Shown: piece after piece, positions 44,918 to 54,590 of the stretch
Numbering within the stretch: position 1 is the first letter of the stretch
Layout of the letters: each line of letters starts with the position of its first letter
Assembly (NCBI RefSeq): GCF_000263855.1
Contig: NZ_AJWX01000004.1
Coordinates: 62,001-126,000, forward strand
Origin: Pseudomonas sp. M47T1
GTDB taxonomy: Bacteria > Pseudomonadota > Gammaproteobacteria > Pseudomonadales > Pseudomonadaceae
Direction: 5' to 3'
DNA length: 64,000 nt
Program-made: the position numbers and the translations under genes
The notes under the pieces: model-generated
The model's database searches: none
What the model was told of the DNA's origin: nothing
The model's input: only the letters and a program-made list of their open reading frames with translations

Positions 44918-47392
44918 ATGACTGGCAAAGCCCCTTTGACTCGCTTCCCCCTGGACCTGCGCGCCGCACTGCTGTCGGCAGCCGTCGGCGTGGCCGCCCT
45001 GCCAATCGCCGTGCAAGCGGCAGAGCCAGGCGCTACGCAATCTGCCGACCGCACCTACAGCATCGCCGCCGGCCCTCTAGGCGAAGCCCTGAATCAGTTT
45101 GCCCGCCAGGCTGACATCACCCTGGCCGCCACCCCCACGCTAACCCAAGGAAAGCAAAGCGCAGGCCTGCAAGGTAACTACAGCGTCCAGCAAGGCTTGA
45201 GCATGCTGCTGGCCGGCAGCAGCCTGCAGGCAACCCGCGCAGACGGCGCCCGCTTCGTGCTGCAGGAAACCCAAGGCGAGGCAATGACCCTGCCGGCCAC
45301 TGACGTGCGCGGCTTTTCCTTGGGCAACGCGCTGGGCAGCACGGACGGGTACAACGCCACCCACAGCCAAATCGCCACCAAAACCAGCACCGCGCTGCTG
45401 GAAACCTCGCAAAGCGTGTCGGTGGTCACCCGCCAGCAAATGGACGATCAGGGCGCGCAAACCGTTGCCCAGACCATGCGCTACACACCCGGCGTGCTGA
45501 CCAACCCCTACGGCGCCACCCACCGCTACGACTACATCGCCATGCGCGGCTTCAACGACGGCTCTGTGGATAACATCTACATCGATGGCCTCAAGTCCAT
45601 GGGTGATAGCGGCACCTACAGCACCATGCAGATCGACCCGTACTTCCTGGAGCGGGTAGACATTCTCAAGGGTCCCTCATCGGTGCTCTACGGTCGCAGC
45701 TCGCCGGGCGGCCTGGTGGCATTAACCACCAAGAAACCGCTGTACGAGGACTACCACGAAATTCAGGCCACGGTCGGCACCCAGGGCGAGCACGGCGTGG
45801 GCTTCGATTTCAGCGGCCCGCTGGATGACGAAAAACACATCGCCTACCGGGTGACAGGCCTTACCCACCAGTCCGACACCCAGTTCGACCACAACGAAGA
45901 AAAGCGCTACGCCATCGCGCCAACCCTGAGTATCGACTTCGACGAAGACACCTCACTCACCCTGCAAGCCTACCTGCAGCATGACCCCGAAGGCGGCTAC
46001 CACGGCGGCCTGCCGGCGGACGGCCTGTTGCACCAGCGCAACGGCCAGCGCATCTCCGAGCACTTCTTTGAAGGTGAACCGGACATCGACCACTACAGCC
46101 GCGACCAGCAGTCATTCGGCTACCAGTTCGAACACCGTTTCAACGACACTTTCACCGCCCGGCAGAACTTCCGCTACCTGGACTCCAAGGTCGACCTTGA
46201 CCAGGTGTACGGTTATGGCTACACCAGCGCCACCAGCAACGAGCTGAACCGCTACTACTCGGGCGCCAGCGAACGGCTGCACTCGTTCATCATCGACAAC
46301 ATGCTGCAAGCCGAGTACTTCACCGGCGCGGCCAAACACACCACCTTGCTGGGCGTCGACTACCAGCGTCGCAAGACCGTGGTGGACTGGACCAGCGGTT
46401 CGCTGGCGGCCATCGATGCCTTCAATCCGGTATACGGCAACTCCACCATCAGCTACTACAGCCCCACCAGCTACCTGCGCCGCCTGCAACAGACCGGCGT
46501 GTACCTGCAAGACTTGATCGAGCTGGACAAATGGCGCTTCTCCCTGGGCGTACGCCAGGACTGGGTGAAAACCTCGGATGAGAACCGCATTGCCGAAACC
46601 GACCGCCCTGTGGGCACCACGATCAGCGACGATCGCAGCAAGCTGACCACCCGCGCAGGCGTGCTGTACCTGTTCGACAACGGCATCGCGCCCTACCTTA
46701 GCTACTCGGAGTCGTTCAACCCCAACTCTTATTCCGACGCCAGCGGCAACCCTTTGCCTCCTACTGACGGCACCCAGTGGGAAGCCGGCCTGAAGTACCA
46801 GCCGCCAGGCACGGAAAACCTCTACACCGCCTCGGTGTTCCGCATTGATCAGGAGAACCTGGCCACCAAGCTGCCCCAGGAAAACTTCTACCGTGCCGTC
46901 GGCGCCGTGCGTTCCCAGGGCGTGGAGCTGGAAGCGCACTTGCAACTTACCGATAACCTGAAGCTGCTGAGCAGTTACACCTTCACCGACCTCAAATACA
47001 CCAAATCAATGGTCAGCACGCTGAGCACGGCCGATAACATTATCGAGAACAAAGGTAACTCGCCCACCCAGGCACCGCGCCAGATGGCGTCGGTATGGGC
47101 TGACTACAAATTCAGCAGTGGCGCACTGGATGGCCTGCGGTTGGGTGCGGGCGTGCGCTACGTGGGTTACAGCTGGGCTGACGCCGAGAACACCATGAAG
47201 GTGCCGGCTTATACCTTATACGATGCCTCGGTAGGCTACGACCTGGGCAAGATCGGCCTCCAGGGCCTGGACCTGCGCGTCAATGCCAACAACCTGACCG
47301 ACGAGAAATACGTGGCCACCTGCGCCAGCCTGAACTTCTGCTACGTGGGCGAAGAGCGCAACGTCACCGCCACCCTGAGCTACAAGTTCTGA
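44918..47392 (+). CDS. TonB-dependent siderophore receptor with signalling domain
   Basis: About 824 residues from ATG 44918. After a signal peptide (VGVAALPIAVQAAE) comes an STN domain near residues 45-110 (PLGEALNQFARQADITLAAT, QGLSMLLAGSSLQATRADG), the part that contacts FecR-type regulators. Then the plug (TSQSVSVVTRQQMDDQGAQT; VDILKGPSSVLYGRSSPGGL) and a 22-strand barrel ending NVTATLSYKF with the terminal Phe. It resembles hydroxamate receptors (FhuA/FiuA/FoxA) by eye; ligand is unproven. Preceded by FecI- and FecR-type genes, so a full cell-surface signalling system is present. Confidence 0.93.
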   Translation: MTGKAPLTRFPLDLRAALLSAAVGVAALPIAVQAAEPGATQSADRTYSIAAGPLGEALNQFARQADITLAATPTLTQGKQSAGLQGNYSVQQGLSMLLAGSSLQATRADGARFVLQETQGEAMTLPATDVRGFSLGNALGSTDGYNATHSQIATKTSTALLETSQSVSVVTRQQMDDQGAQTVAQTMRYTPGVLTNPYGATHRYDYIAMRGFNDGSVDNIYIDGLKSMGDSGTYSTMQIDPYFLERVDILKGPSSVLYGRSSPGGLVALTTKKPLYEDYHEIQATVGTQGEHGVGFDFSGPLDDEKHIAYRVTGLTHQSDTQFDHNEEKRYAIAPTLSIDFDEDTSLTLQAYLQHDPEGGYHGGLPADGLLHQRNGQRISEHFFEGEPDIDHYSRDQQSFGYQFEHRFNDTFTARQNFRYLDSKVDLDQVYGYGYTSATSNELNRYYSGASERLHSFIIDNMLQAEYFTGAAKHTTLLGVDYQRRKTVVDWTSGSLAAIDAFNPVYGNSTISYYSPTSYLRRLQQTGVYLQDLIELDKWRFSLGVRQDWVKTSDENRIAETDRPVGTTISDDRSKLTTRAGVLYLFDNGIAPYLSYSESFNPNSYSDASGNPLPPTDGTQWEAGLKYQPPGTENLYTASVFRIDQENLATKLPQENFYRAVGAVRSQGVELEAHLQLTDNLKLLSSYTFTDLKYTKSMVSTLSTADNIIENKGNSPTQAPRQMASVWADYKFSSGALDGLRLGAGVRYVGYSWADAENTMKVPAYTLYDASVGYDLGKIGLQGLDLRVNANNLTDEKYVATCASLNFCYVGEERNVTATLSYKF

Positions 47393-47458
47393 CGTGTTGG
47401 CGACCCTGACGCGGTCTTGCTGCGGCTCGTGGCAGCCGCCGCAAGGCGCGTGCGGTGC

Positions 47459-48097
47459 CTACACGGTATATTCGGTCTCCAGCTCATCGAGCTGGTGGTC
47501 GAAGGCACGCAAGCGCGTCGACCAGGTGTACACCAACACTTCCATTTCCCGGTCCAGGATCGCACCGCCCTTGACACTGCTGCGCGGGTCGCAGAAATCC
47601 AGCAGGTAACGCTGGCGCGCCAGTGCCGTGGCAACGCCCGACAACTCCCGGGCATCCTCCAGCCAGTGCCAGTCGCGGCTATGTATTTCCTCGTCGAGCC
47701 CCTGGCATTGCCGGGTCAGCGCCTCCAGGGATTTCTCCAGCGGTGTACCCGCCAGGTCGCCCATCACCTCCTGAAACGTGCGCCCGGGTTGCCAGTAGTT
47801 ACCCCAGAAATAGCGGTCGAACACGGTCTCGACCTTGCGCAGGGCAACCTTGGTATCCCAGATGCGCACTAGGGTGTGCCCTTGGGTTTGCCGTCGCTTT
47901 TTCAACAAAGCATTTTCGTGCATCGACCAGGCCAGCACCGCCATCGCCAGCACGCCGATCAGGCCCAGCGCGCTATTGAAGAAAACCAGAGCCTGTTCGA
48001 TCTGATGGGCCTGTATGACCCCATAGAAGTAAGTGGCAGTAATCAATCCGAGCGCCGTGGTGGCGCACCAGAAGCCTGGAGCATAGGAATCTTTCAT
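47459..48097 (-). CDS. Uncharacterised two-helix membrane protein
   Basis: Protein of 212 residues. Two membrane helices lie at the N-terminus (FWCATTALGLITATYFYGV near 8-28 and ALVFFNSALGLIGVLAMAVLAW near 36-58), followed by about 150 polar, helical cytoplasmic residues ending HQLDELETEYTV. No family recognised. It is convergent with the receptor gene. ATG 48097 is chosen because GGGAT lies about 10 bases upstream; an ATG at 48109 is possible. Confidence 0.65.
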   Translation of the reverse strand: MKDSYAPGFWCATTALGLITATYFYGVIQAHQIEQALVFFNSALGLIGVLAMAVLAWSMHENALLKKRRQTQGHTLVRIWDTKVALRKVETVFDRYFWGNYWQPGRTFQEVMGDLAGTPLEKSLEALTRQCQGLDEEIHSRDWHWLEDARELSGVATALARQRYLLDFCDPRSSVKGGAILDREMEVLVYTWSTRLRAFDHQLDELETEYTV

Positions 48098-48271
48098 AGT
48101 TATTATCATCCCATTGACCCGGGGCCAGTGATGACTGAAAGAATCCGCGTGAGTACCGCCGCGCGGTCATGAACAGACCACAGGAACCCGATAAATCAGA
48201 GCATAGGACAGGCTGCGACAATTGCTGTCGAGCAAAGTCAAAAGCACGGCGGTAGCGGATAAGCGGCAGGG

Positions 48272-48511
48272 TCAGCGCACTTTGTGCAGCATTTCGTTGA
48301 GCTGGTCGATAACTTCGGCCCAGTCGGCATCTTCAAGAATTTCATCGCGCAGGAACGCGGCCTGGGAAGGCGTCCAGAAAAATGCCTCGTGCAACTTCAG
48401 CCCCGGTTTGAGCGGCGAGTGGCTGCTGAGGAATTTTTCGATGCCGGCGGCATCCGACGCCAGGCCCAACTGTTCGAACAAGGCCGGCAGGCTATGGTTG
48501 GGCGATTCCAT
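48272..48511 (-). CDS. DUF2789 protein
   Basis: Protein of 79 residues (MESPNHSLPALFEQLGLASD ... ), acidic and helical, with GLKLHEAFFWTPSQAAFLRD, which is the DUF2789 core. Small conserved proteobacterial protein of unknown function. It is divergent from the NfeD-slipin pair. Confidence 0.8.
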   Translation of the reverse strand: MESPNHSLPALFEQLGLASDAAGIEKFLSSHSPLKPGLKLHEAFFWTPSQAAFLRDEILEDADWAEVIDQLNEMLHKVR

Positions 48512-48590
48512 GTGGCTACCCTCGGGGTCAACTAAACTCTAAGTAAAGGCAACTTTGATACAGACGTCGAGTGCTCACCCGGAGGTGCAC

Positions 48591-49076
48591 GTGGGATCGG
48601 TAATTGTGTTGACGGTCAACCAGGCGGCCGTGGGTCTGATCCTGTTCGGCCTGGTGATGCTGGCCATCGAAGCGCTGCTGCCCACTTACGGTGTACTGGG
48701 CGTGGGCGGCCTTGTGGTGCTGTTGCTGGGCGTGGTGGTGCTGGTCGACGTCCAGGGGCCGAGCATTGCCGTATCGGGCACCCTGGTGCTGGCGATCGCC
48801 GCGGTTGGGGTGGTGTTGTTGATCACCGTACTGGCCATGGCCATCAGCGCGGCGCGCAGGCGGCCCGTGGGCGGCGACACCGAACTGGTGGGCAAGGTAA
48901 CCCTGGTTTCCGCCCTGCAGTCGGACAACCCCTGCGCCGGTTGGATTCAGCTGCAAGGCGAGCAGTGGCAAGTGCGCTGCACCAACCCCCTGAAGGAAGG
49001 TGAAGAGGTGAAAGTGCTGGCACGTCGTGGCGTGCAACTGGAAGTCGCGGCAGCGAAGCCGGCTTCGGGAGAATGA
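48591..49076 (+). CDS. NfeD-family membrane protein
   Basis: About 161 residues from GTG 48591, chosen because GGAGGTG lies just upstream; a TTG at 48555 is also open. Several membrane helices (AAVGLILFGLVMLAIEALLP, VGGLVVLLLGVVVLVD, LVLAIAAVGVVLLITVLAMA) are followed by a small beta-barrel (OB-like) domain, ELVGKVTLVSALQSDNPCAG to VQLEVAAAK. NfeD proteins pair with SPFH/slipin proteins in membrane microdomains. The slipin gene follows by 3 bases. Confidence 0.88.
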   Translation: MGSVIVLTVNQAAVGLILFGLVMLAIEALLPTYGVLGVGGLVVLLLGVVVLVDVQGPSIAVSGTLVLAIAAVGVVLLITVLAMAISAARRRPVGGDTELVGKVTLVSALQSDNPCAGWIQLQGEQWQVRCTNPLKEGEEVKVLARRGVQLEVAAAKPASGE

Positions 49077-49079
49077 ACC

Positions 49080-49841
49080 ATGTTCATTGAAATCGGCTAT
49101 GCCGCCGTGTTGGTGGTGCTGTTCATGCTGGCGCTGTCCACCTTTCGCATCCTGCGCGAATATGAACGCGGCGTAGTGTTCCAGCTGGGGCGTTTCTGGC
49201 AGGTCAAGGGCCCGGGGCTGATCATTCTGATTCCGGTCGTGCAGCAGATGGTCCGCGTGGACCTGCGCACCGTGGTGCTGGACGTACCGCCCCAGGATGT
49301 CATCACCCGTGACAACGTGTCGGTCAAGGTCAACGCCGTACTGTACTTCCGCGTGCTGGACCCACAGAAGGCAATCATTCAGGTGGAGGACTACCTGATG
49401 GCCACCAGCCAACTGGCGCAGACCACCCTGCGCGCCGTACTGGGCAAGCATGAGCTGGACGAACTGCTGGCCGAACGCGAACGGTTGAACATGGACATCC
49501 AGCAGGTGCTGGACGCGCAGACCGACGTATGGGGTATCAAGGTGGCCAACGTCGAGATCAAGCACGTGGACCTCAACGAATCCATGGTGCGCGCCATCGC
49601 CAAACAGGCCGAGGCCGAACGCGAACGGCGCGCCAAGGTGATCCATGCCGAAGGCGAACTGCAAGCCTCGGAAAAACTCATGCAGGCCGCCGAAATGCTT
49701 GGCCGCCAACCGGGCGCCATGCAGCTGCGCTACATGCAGACCCTGGGCGCCATCGCCGGCGACAAAACCTCGACCATCGTCTTCCCGCTGCCCATCGAGC
49801 TGCTCAAGGGCATGGCCGACCTCTCCAACAAGAACACTTGA
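49080..49841 (+). CDS. Slipin (stomatin-like SPFH protein)
   Basis: Protein of 253 residues: a short N-terminal membrane anchor ([20 protein letters not shown]), then the SPFH domain ([40 protein letters not shown]) and a charged helical tail ([20 protein letters not shown]). Forms oligomers that organise membrane domains and protect or regulate proteases. Operon partner of the NfeD gene. Confidence 0.93.
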   Translation: MFIEIGYAAVLVVLFMLALSTFRILREYERGVVFQLGRFWQVKGPGLIILIPVVQQMVRVDLRTVVLDVPPQDVITRDNVSVKVNAVLYFRVLDPQKAIIQVEDYLMATSQLAQTTLRAVLGKHELDELLAERERLNMDIQQVLDAQTDVWGIKVANVEIKHVDLNESMVRAIAKQAEAERERRAKVIHAEGELQASEKLMQAAEMLGRQPGAMQLRYMQTLGAIAGDKTSTIVFPLPIELLKGMADLSNKNT

Positions 49842-49851
49842 CTGGTGACAT

Positions 49852-49950
49852 GTACAAGCTGCAGTCAGGGCCGCAGGACCTGCGGCGGTGTCTGGCTGAT
49901 CGCGGGCCCGCTGCGCGAGCCTTCGCAGCCTGGCGGCAGCGCCTACGAGC
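49852..49950. repeat. ~100-bp inverted repeat, copy 3 of accessory region
   Basis: AAGCTGCAGTCAGGGCCGCA ... CTTCGCAGCCTGGCGGCAGC. More diverged at its left end than the other copies. Lies between the convergent slipin and efflux genes. Confidence 0.65.
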
Positions 49951-49982
49951 CACTCGGTCGCCGCGGCCGTTGATAGGCGATG

Positions 49983-51410
49983 TTATTTTTTCTGCGGGGT
50001 TTCCCAGCCGCCGCCCAACGCCAGGAACACGTTGATCTGTTGCATCGCCACCTGGGTGTTGGCCGCTGATAGTTGTGCCGTCACGTCGGTGTAAGTCTTG
50101 GTGGCCTGCAAGTCCGCCAGGAAGGACTCGCGCCCGGCCATATAGAAGCGGTGGGTCTGGTCGGCCGCCTGGCGGGCCGATTCTTCGGCGTCCGCCAGGG
50201 CGTCGCGACGTTCGAGCAAGGCGGTGTACTGAGCCAGGCCGGTCTGTGCTTCGCGCACGGCGTTCAACACTACGCCATCAAAGTGGGCCAGGGCCGCCTG
50301 TGTGGATACCTGCGCTTCACGTACCCGTGCGCGGGCGCCATTGCCCGGGATGGTCCAACTGATGAGCGGGCCGAAGCCCCAACGGTTGGTGGTGTCTTCA
50401 CCCAAATGCTTGAGGAAACCGACCGAACCCACGGTGGCACCAATGCTGATGTCCGGGTAGAGCTGACCGGTAGCAACACCGATTTCAGCGGTGGCGGCCG
50501 CCAGCTTGCGCTCGGCCTGGCGTACATCCGGACGGCGCTTGAGCAACGCTGCGCCATCACCTACCGGCATCACCTGGGCAATCTTCGGCAGTTCGGAGCA
50601 GTCAGCAGTACCCGCCGGCAGCTGGTTCACCGGCCTGGCCAACAGCATGCCCAGCTTGTATAGCCCGGCCTGGCGTTCAGCTTCGAATTTCGGTAGGTCG
50701 GCGCGCAACGACTTGAATTGTGTCTGGGTACGCGTGACCTGGGTTTCATCGCCGCGGCCTGCATCCCGCAGGCGCTGGGTCAGTTGCACGCCCTGCATTT
50801 GCAGGTCCAGCGACTTCTGGGCAATGTTGCGTTCTTCGTTGGCAGCGCAGATTTGCGTGTAGGAACGCACCACTTCGGCCACCAGGGTGATACGCGCCGT
50901 GTCGGCAGCGGCCTGCGCCGCATCGGCGTTGGCCTGGGAAGCCTCGACGCCGCGTTGCAGCGTGCCCCACAGGTCAAACTGGTAGGACGTGCTCAGCGAC
51001 AGGTTACCGACGTTGGCCACCGGGATCTTCTCGGCCTGCAAGTACGATTCCGCCGACTCCTGCAAGCGCTGGGCACCTGCCTCGGCCTTGGTGGTGAAGC
51101 CACCGGCATCCTGGGCTTCTTCAATCTGCACACGGGCGCGGTTGAGGTTGGCCGCAGCCACCCGCAAGTCGGTACTGGACACCAGCGCCTGGTTCACCAA
51201 CTGGTCCAGGCGCGGGTCGTTGTAAAGCTTCCACCAATCCCCCGGCACCGGCGCCGATACCACGTTGCTGTCACCGGTGGCCAGGCTGCCCTGGAAATCG
51301 GCGCGATTGATCGCACTGTCCTTGGGCTGGTGGTAATTGGGTCCGACCATCTGGCAAGCCGACAGCAGCAGCCCAAGGGCCACCGCCGAAAGACGCACAC
51401 CGTGATTCAT
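49983..51410 (-). CDS. Outer-membrane efflux lipoprotein, NodT/OprM type
   Basis: Protein of 475 residues with a lipoprotein signal (VALGLLLSACQMVGPNYHQP, lipobox LLSAC) and two outer-membrane-factor repeats (LVNQALVSSTDLRVAAANLN; KLAAATAEIGVATGQLYPDI). It forms the trimeric exit duct of a tripartite pump. Last gene of the MarR-FUSC-DUF1656-HlyD operon; its start overlaps the HlyD stop by 4 bases. Confidence 0.93.
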   Translation of the reverse strand: MNHGVRLSAVALGLLLSACQMVGPNYHQPKDSAINRADFQGSLATGDSNVVSAPVPGDWWKLYNDPRLDQLVNQALVSSTDLRVAAANLNRARVQIEEAQDAGGFTTKAEAGAQRLQESAESYLQAEKIPVANVGNLSLSTSYQFDLWGTLQRGVEASQANADAAQAAADTARITLVAEVVRSYTQICAANEERNIAQKSLDLQMQGVQLTQRLRDAGRGDETQVTRTQTQFKSLRADLPKFEAERQAGLYKLGMLLARPVNQLPAGTADCSELPKIAQVMPVGDGAALLKRRPDVRQAERKLAAATAEIGVATGQLYPDISIGATVGSVGFLKHLGEDTTNRWGFGPLISWTIPGNGARARVREAQVSTQAALAHFDGVVLNAVREAQTGLAQYTALLERRDALADAEESARQAADQTHRFYMAGRESFLADLQATKTYTDVTAQLSAANTQVAMQQINVFLALGGGWETPQKK

Positions 51411-52300
51411 CGGCTGGTCTCCACAGGCTGGCCGGCGTCATCGATAATCGACACGGTGGCGGTGCGCCCGGCAATCATGCGGAAGTGCTCCGGCACGTCG
51501 TCGAAGGCGATACGCACCGGAATCCGTTGGGCCAGACGCACCCAGCTGAACGCCGGGTTGATGTTGGGCAGCAGGTTGGAGCCGCTGCTGCGGTCACGGT
51601 CCTCGATGCCGGCGACGATGCTCTGCACGTGGCCGGTCAGGCGGGCGTTGTCACCCATCACGCGGATGTCGACCTTTTGCCCGACGTTGATCAGCGGCAG
51701 CTTGGTTTCTTCGAAGTAGCCATCAACGTGGAACGAGCTGCTGTCGACCACCGACAACACCGGATGGCCCGCCGCCACGAACTCATGGGCACGCGGCGCA
51801 CGGTCGTTGAGGTAGCCGTCTACCGGGCTTTTGATCACCGAGCGGTCAAGGTTCAACTGCGCAGTGTCCACGGCCACCTGGCCCTCGGCCAGCGCAGCCT
51901 GGGCACGCGCCAGCTTGGAGTCGCTCTCTTCCAGTTGCTCCTTGGCCACCAGGTTGCCCAGGCCACGGTTACGCTTGGCCTCGCGCTGGGCCTGGGCCAT
52001 GGTTTCCTGGCGGTCGGCCAGTGCGGCCTTGGCCTGACGCAGGGCCAGGCTGAAGCGGTCCTGGTCAATGGTGAACAGCACCTGGCCACGCTTGACCACT
52101 TCGTTGTCACGCACGGCCACGTCCTGGATCAGCCCGGACACGTCCGGCGAAATCTGGATCACGTCGGCGCGAATGTGGCCGTCGCGGGTCCAGGGGGCGA
52201 ACATGTAGTACATCACCATGCGATAGACCACGACGGTGGCCAGTGCCACCACCAGCAAGGTCAGAACAAGGCGGCCAAAGGTCAACAGAGGTTTTTTCAT
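51407..52300 (-). CDS. HlyD-family periplasmic adaptor (AaeA-like)
   Basis: Protein of 297 residues: one N-terminal membrane helix (FGRLVLTLLVVALATVVVYRMV), lipoyl/barrel-sandwich halves (IQISPDVSGLIQDVAVRDNE; SPVDGYLNDRAPRAHEFVAA) separated by a coiled hairpin, then a beta-barrel. The size and partner genes match AaeA, which works with AaeB in export of aromatic acids. Start overlaps the DUF1656 stop. Confidence 0.92.
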   Translation of the reverse strand: MKKPLLTFGRLVLTLLVVALATVVVYRMVMYYMFAPWTRDGHIRADVIQISPDVSGLIQDVAVRDNEVVKRGQVLFTIDQDRFSLALRQAKAALADRQETMAQAQREAKRNRGLGNLVAKEQLEESDSKLARAQAALAEGQVAVDTAQLNLDRSVIKSPVDGYLNDRAPRAHEFVAAGHPVLSVVDSSSFHVDGYFEETKLPLINVGQKVDIRVMGDNARLTGHVQSIVAGIEDRDRSSGSNLLPNINPAFSWVRLAQRIPVRIAFDDVPEHFRMIAGRTATVSIIDDAGQPVETSR

Positions 52301-52506
52301 GTCATCAGGTTTCGGCAGAGTGCGTCCACCGCGCCTAGCATCAGCGCGTACAGACCAACGTTGAACAAGGCCCGGTGCCAGACCAGGCGATAAAAGTGCA
52401 GGCGATTGAGCACGCCATGCACCATCAGAAACAGCACATAGGTGATAGCCATCATCACCAGCAACGTGGGCAGGAAAATCCCGCTTACATCAATTTCACC
52501 GATCAT
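52297..52506 (-). CDS. DUF1656 inner-membrane protein (AaeX-like)
   Basis: Protein of 69 residues with two membrane helices (FLPTLLVMMAITYVLFLMV; ALFNVGLYALMLGAVDAL) and the N-terminal MIGEIDVSG of the DUF1656/AaeX family. Always found between FUSC and HlyD genes; function unknown. It overlaps both neighbours by 4 bases. Confidence 0.9.
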   Translation of the reverse strand: MIGEIDVSGIFLPTLLVMMAITYVLFLMVHGVLNRLHFYRLVWHRALFNVGLYALMLGAVDALCRNLMT

Positions 52507-54590
52507 AGAGGGGCTCCATCCAGGCCGTGCGTCGGCAGCTCGGGGGCATCGCTTGGCTCGATCACCACTTCCACGCCAGGCAGTAGCGCCAGGCGCAAGC
52601 CGCTGAGCGAGTGCAGCATCTGTACCCGCGTATCAGCCCCATCGCCCATGTTCTGCTGGCTCAGTGCCCGGCGGGCACGGTCCATGGTCATGAGGATAGT
52701 CATGGGGGCAGGCAAGCGTTCGCGGGCCTTCAGGCAGGCGCGGAAATAACCGCCCACTTCATCCACCACCTGGCGTACCTGAGCCCGCGGGCCAACAGGA
52801 ATGCGCGGCATGTAGGCCAGCAGGTCGAGCATGTTCAGCGCCACGCGAAGGTCGCGCAACGCGCCACCGGTGTCCTGGCCGGTCTGGGCCAGGCGCGGCA
52901 AATGCTGCATCAAGCGGTCGAGCATCTGCACGCCCATGGCCCGATGTTCGGCCAGTGTCGCCTTTTCGCTAAGGCTGACAATGTCGCGCCAGCTGAAGCG
53001 GGTCATGCGTTTGGCCGCCAGCTCGGTACCGAAGGGCCGAACCATCAACGTCCAGAGGAAGGCGAACAGCAAACCTGCCGGCCCGGCCAGGTTGGAATTG
53101 ATAAAGGCCAGGAAGTTCGCATCGTAGGCGGTGTCGAGGCTGATGAACGTGGCGCCGTTGACCAGCGTCAGCATCATGCCCAGGTTGAAACGCGGTTGCA
53201 GGGTGAGCGTGGCAGCCGTGATGAAAGGTACCGCGAACGCCAGCGCCAGCATCGGGAAGTCATGCAGGTTGGGCAGGATAAGGAACAGGTAGAGACTGGA
53301 CATCACCACCGCGATCAGCGTCCAGAAGAAGAACCGGTAGATTTGCGGCGCTGGGTCGTCCATGGCGGCGAAAAAGCTGCACGCCACGGCTGCCAGGATC
53401 ACCCCGCCACCGCCGTCAGCCCAACCGGTGAAAATCCAGATCATCGAGGCAACGGCGATGGCCATGATGGTGGTAAATGCCGAGTACATCATCATGCCAC
53501 GGTCAAAGAACGGCGACAGGCGTCCAAGTCGCCAGTGGCGATAGACCGCGCGCCACTGCGACTGGTCTTCGGTCTCGATGGCCGTTTGCAGGGTGCGCAT
53601 GTCCTGCCACAGGTCAATCCATTCGCCCAGCCGATACAGCGCGTTGGACAGCAGCAACTGGCGGCGGTCATCCAGCGCCTCGGGGTTGGGTTGCATCGCG
53701 GCCAGGCGCGCGTGCAACTCGGTCCACAGCTCCAACGGGGCGCCGTGGCTGGTTTCCTTGAGCCACTGACGCACGTCTTCCAGCACCGGCGCTAGCACGG
53801 CGATCAGCTCGGTGCGACGCTCGACGGCAATCAGCGCATCGTCCAGGGCGTCGATGGTGGGCAGCAAGTGGATCATGCGCCCGCGCAGTTCCTTGATATT
53901 GCGAACCGTTTGCGGCAGCGCACCTTCATGGGGGATCTGGCCAATCATCAATTCCAGGGAGTTGAACGTGGCGACCATGGAGGCGCGCAGGGTGCCCACT
54001 TCGGTAGCGGTAATTTCCCGCGACAGGAAACGGTCGCTATAGGTGGTGGCCTCGCCGAACCACTTGCGCGTGGCGTCGCCCAGCACCGGCGCCAGGCGCC
54101 GCGGCCAGAAGATGGAGCCAATGACAGCAGCGCTGATCAGGCCCAGGCAGATCTCCTGGAAACGCGCCGAAGCGATGTCGAACACCAGCGTCGGGTTGTC
54201 CACCACCGGCAGTGCGATCAGCGGCATGGTGTAGCCGGCCAGCATCAGGGCATAGCTGTTGGCCGTGCGCAGGTGCAGGGACAGGAACAGCAGGGTGCCG
54301 GTCCAGGCCGCGACAATCAGCGCCAGCAGGAACGGCGTCTGCACGAACATCGGCACGAACAGCACCGCCGCCGCCGCGCCGACAAAAGTGCCGATTCCCC
54401 GGTACAGGGCCTTGGACGTGGTAGGGCCCACAAACGGGCTGGAAACAATGTAGACGGTGGCCATGGCCCAGTAGGGCCGGGGCATTTCCAGTTTCATGGC
54501 GACGTACAGCGCCACCATCGAAGCAATGAAGGTACGAACGCCGTAGAACCAGTCCCGCAGCGGCGGGACATCACTGAAGAAGGCTTTCAA
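52503..54590 (-). CDS. FUSC-family inner-membrane efflux protein (AaeB-like)
   Basis: Protein of 695 residues with two blocks of membrane helices separated by a long cytoplasmic part: RTFIASMVALYVAMKLEMPR PYW near the N-terminus and AVASMIWIFTGWADGGGGVI near residue 395. The opening AMATVYIVSSPFVGPTTSKA is typical of AaeB/fusaric-acid-resistance pumps, which export aromatic carboxylic acids or related toxins. Substrate unknown. Its start overlaps the MarR gene stop. Confidence 0.92.
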   Translation of the reverse strand: MKAFFSDVPPLRDWFYGVRTFIASMVALYVAMKLEMPRPYWAMATVYIVSSPFVGPTTSKALYRGIGTFVGAAAAVLFVPMFVQTPFLLALIVAAWTGTLLFLSLHLRTANSYALMLAGYTMPLIALPVVDNPTLVFDIASARFQEICLGLISAAVIGSIFWPRRLAPVLGDATRKWFGEATTYSDRFLSREITATEVGTLRASMVATFNSLELMIGQIPHEGALPQTVRNIKELRGRMIHLLPTIDALDDALIAVERRTELIAVLAPVLEDVRQWLKETSHGAPLELWTELHARLAAMQPNPEALDDRRQLLLSNALYRLGEWIDLWQDMRTLQTAIETEDQSQWRAVYRHWRLGRLSPFFDRGMMMYSAFTTIMAIAVASMIWIFTGWADGGGGVILAAVACSFFAAMDDPAPQIYRFFFWTLIAVVMSSLYLFLILPNLHDFPMLALAFAVPFITAATLTLQPRFNLGMMLTLVNGATFISLDTAYDANFLAFINSNLAGPAGLLFAFLWTLMVRPFGTELAAKRMTRFSWRDIVSLSEKATLAEHRAMGVQMLDRLMQHLPRLAQTGQDTGGALRDLRVALNMLDLLAYMPRIPVGPRAQVRQVVDEVGGYFRACLKARERLPAPMTILMTMDRARRALSQQNMGDGADTRVQMLHSLSGLRLALLPGVEVVIEPSDAPELPTHGLDGAPL

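Noticed and set aside
52611..53795. 394-codon plus-strand frame opposite the FUSC gene
   Set aside because: Gln/His/Arg-rich shadow with no features.
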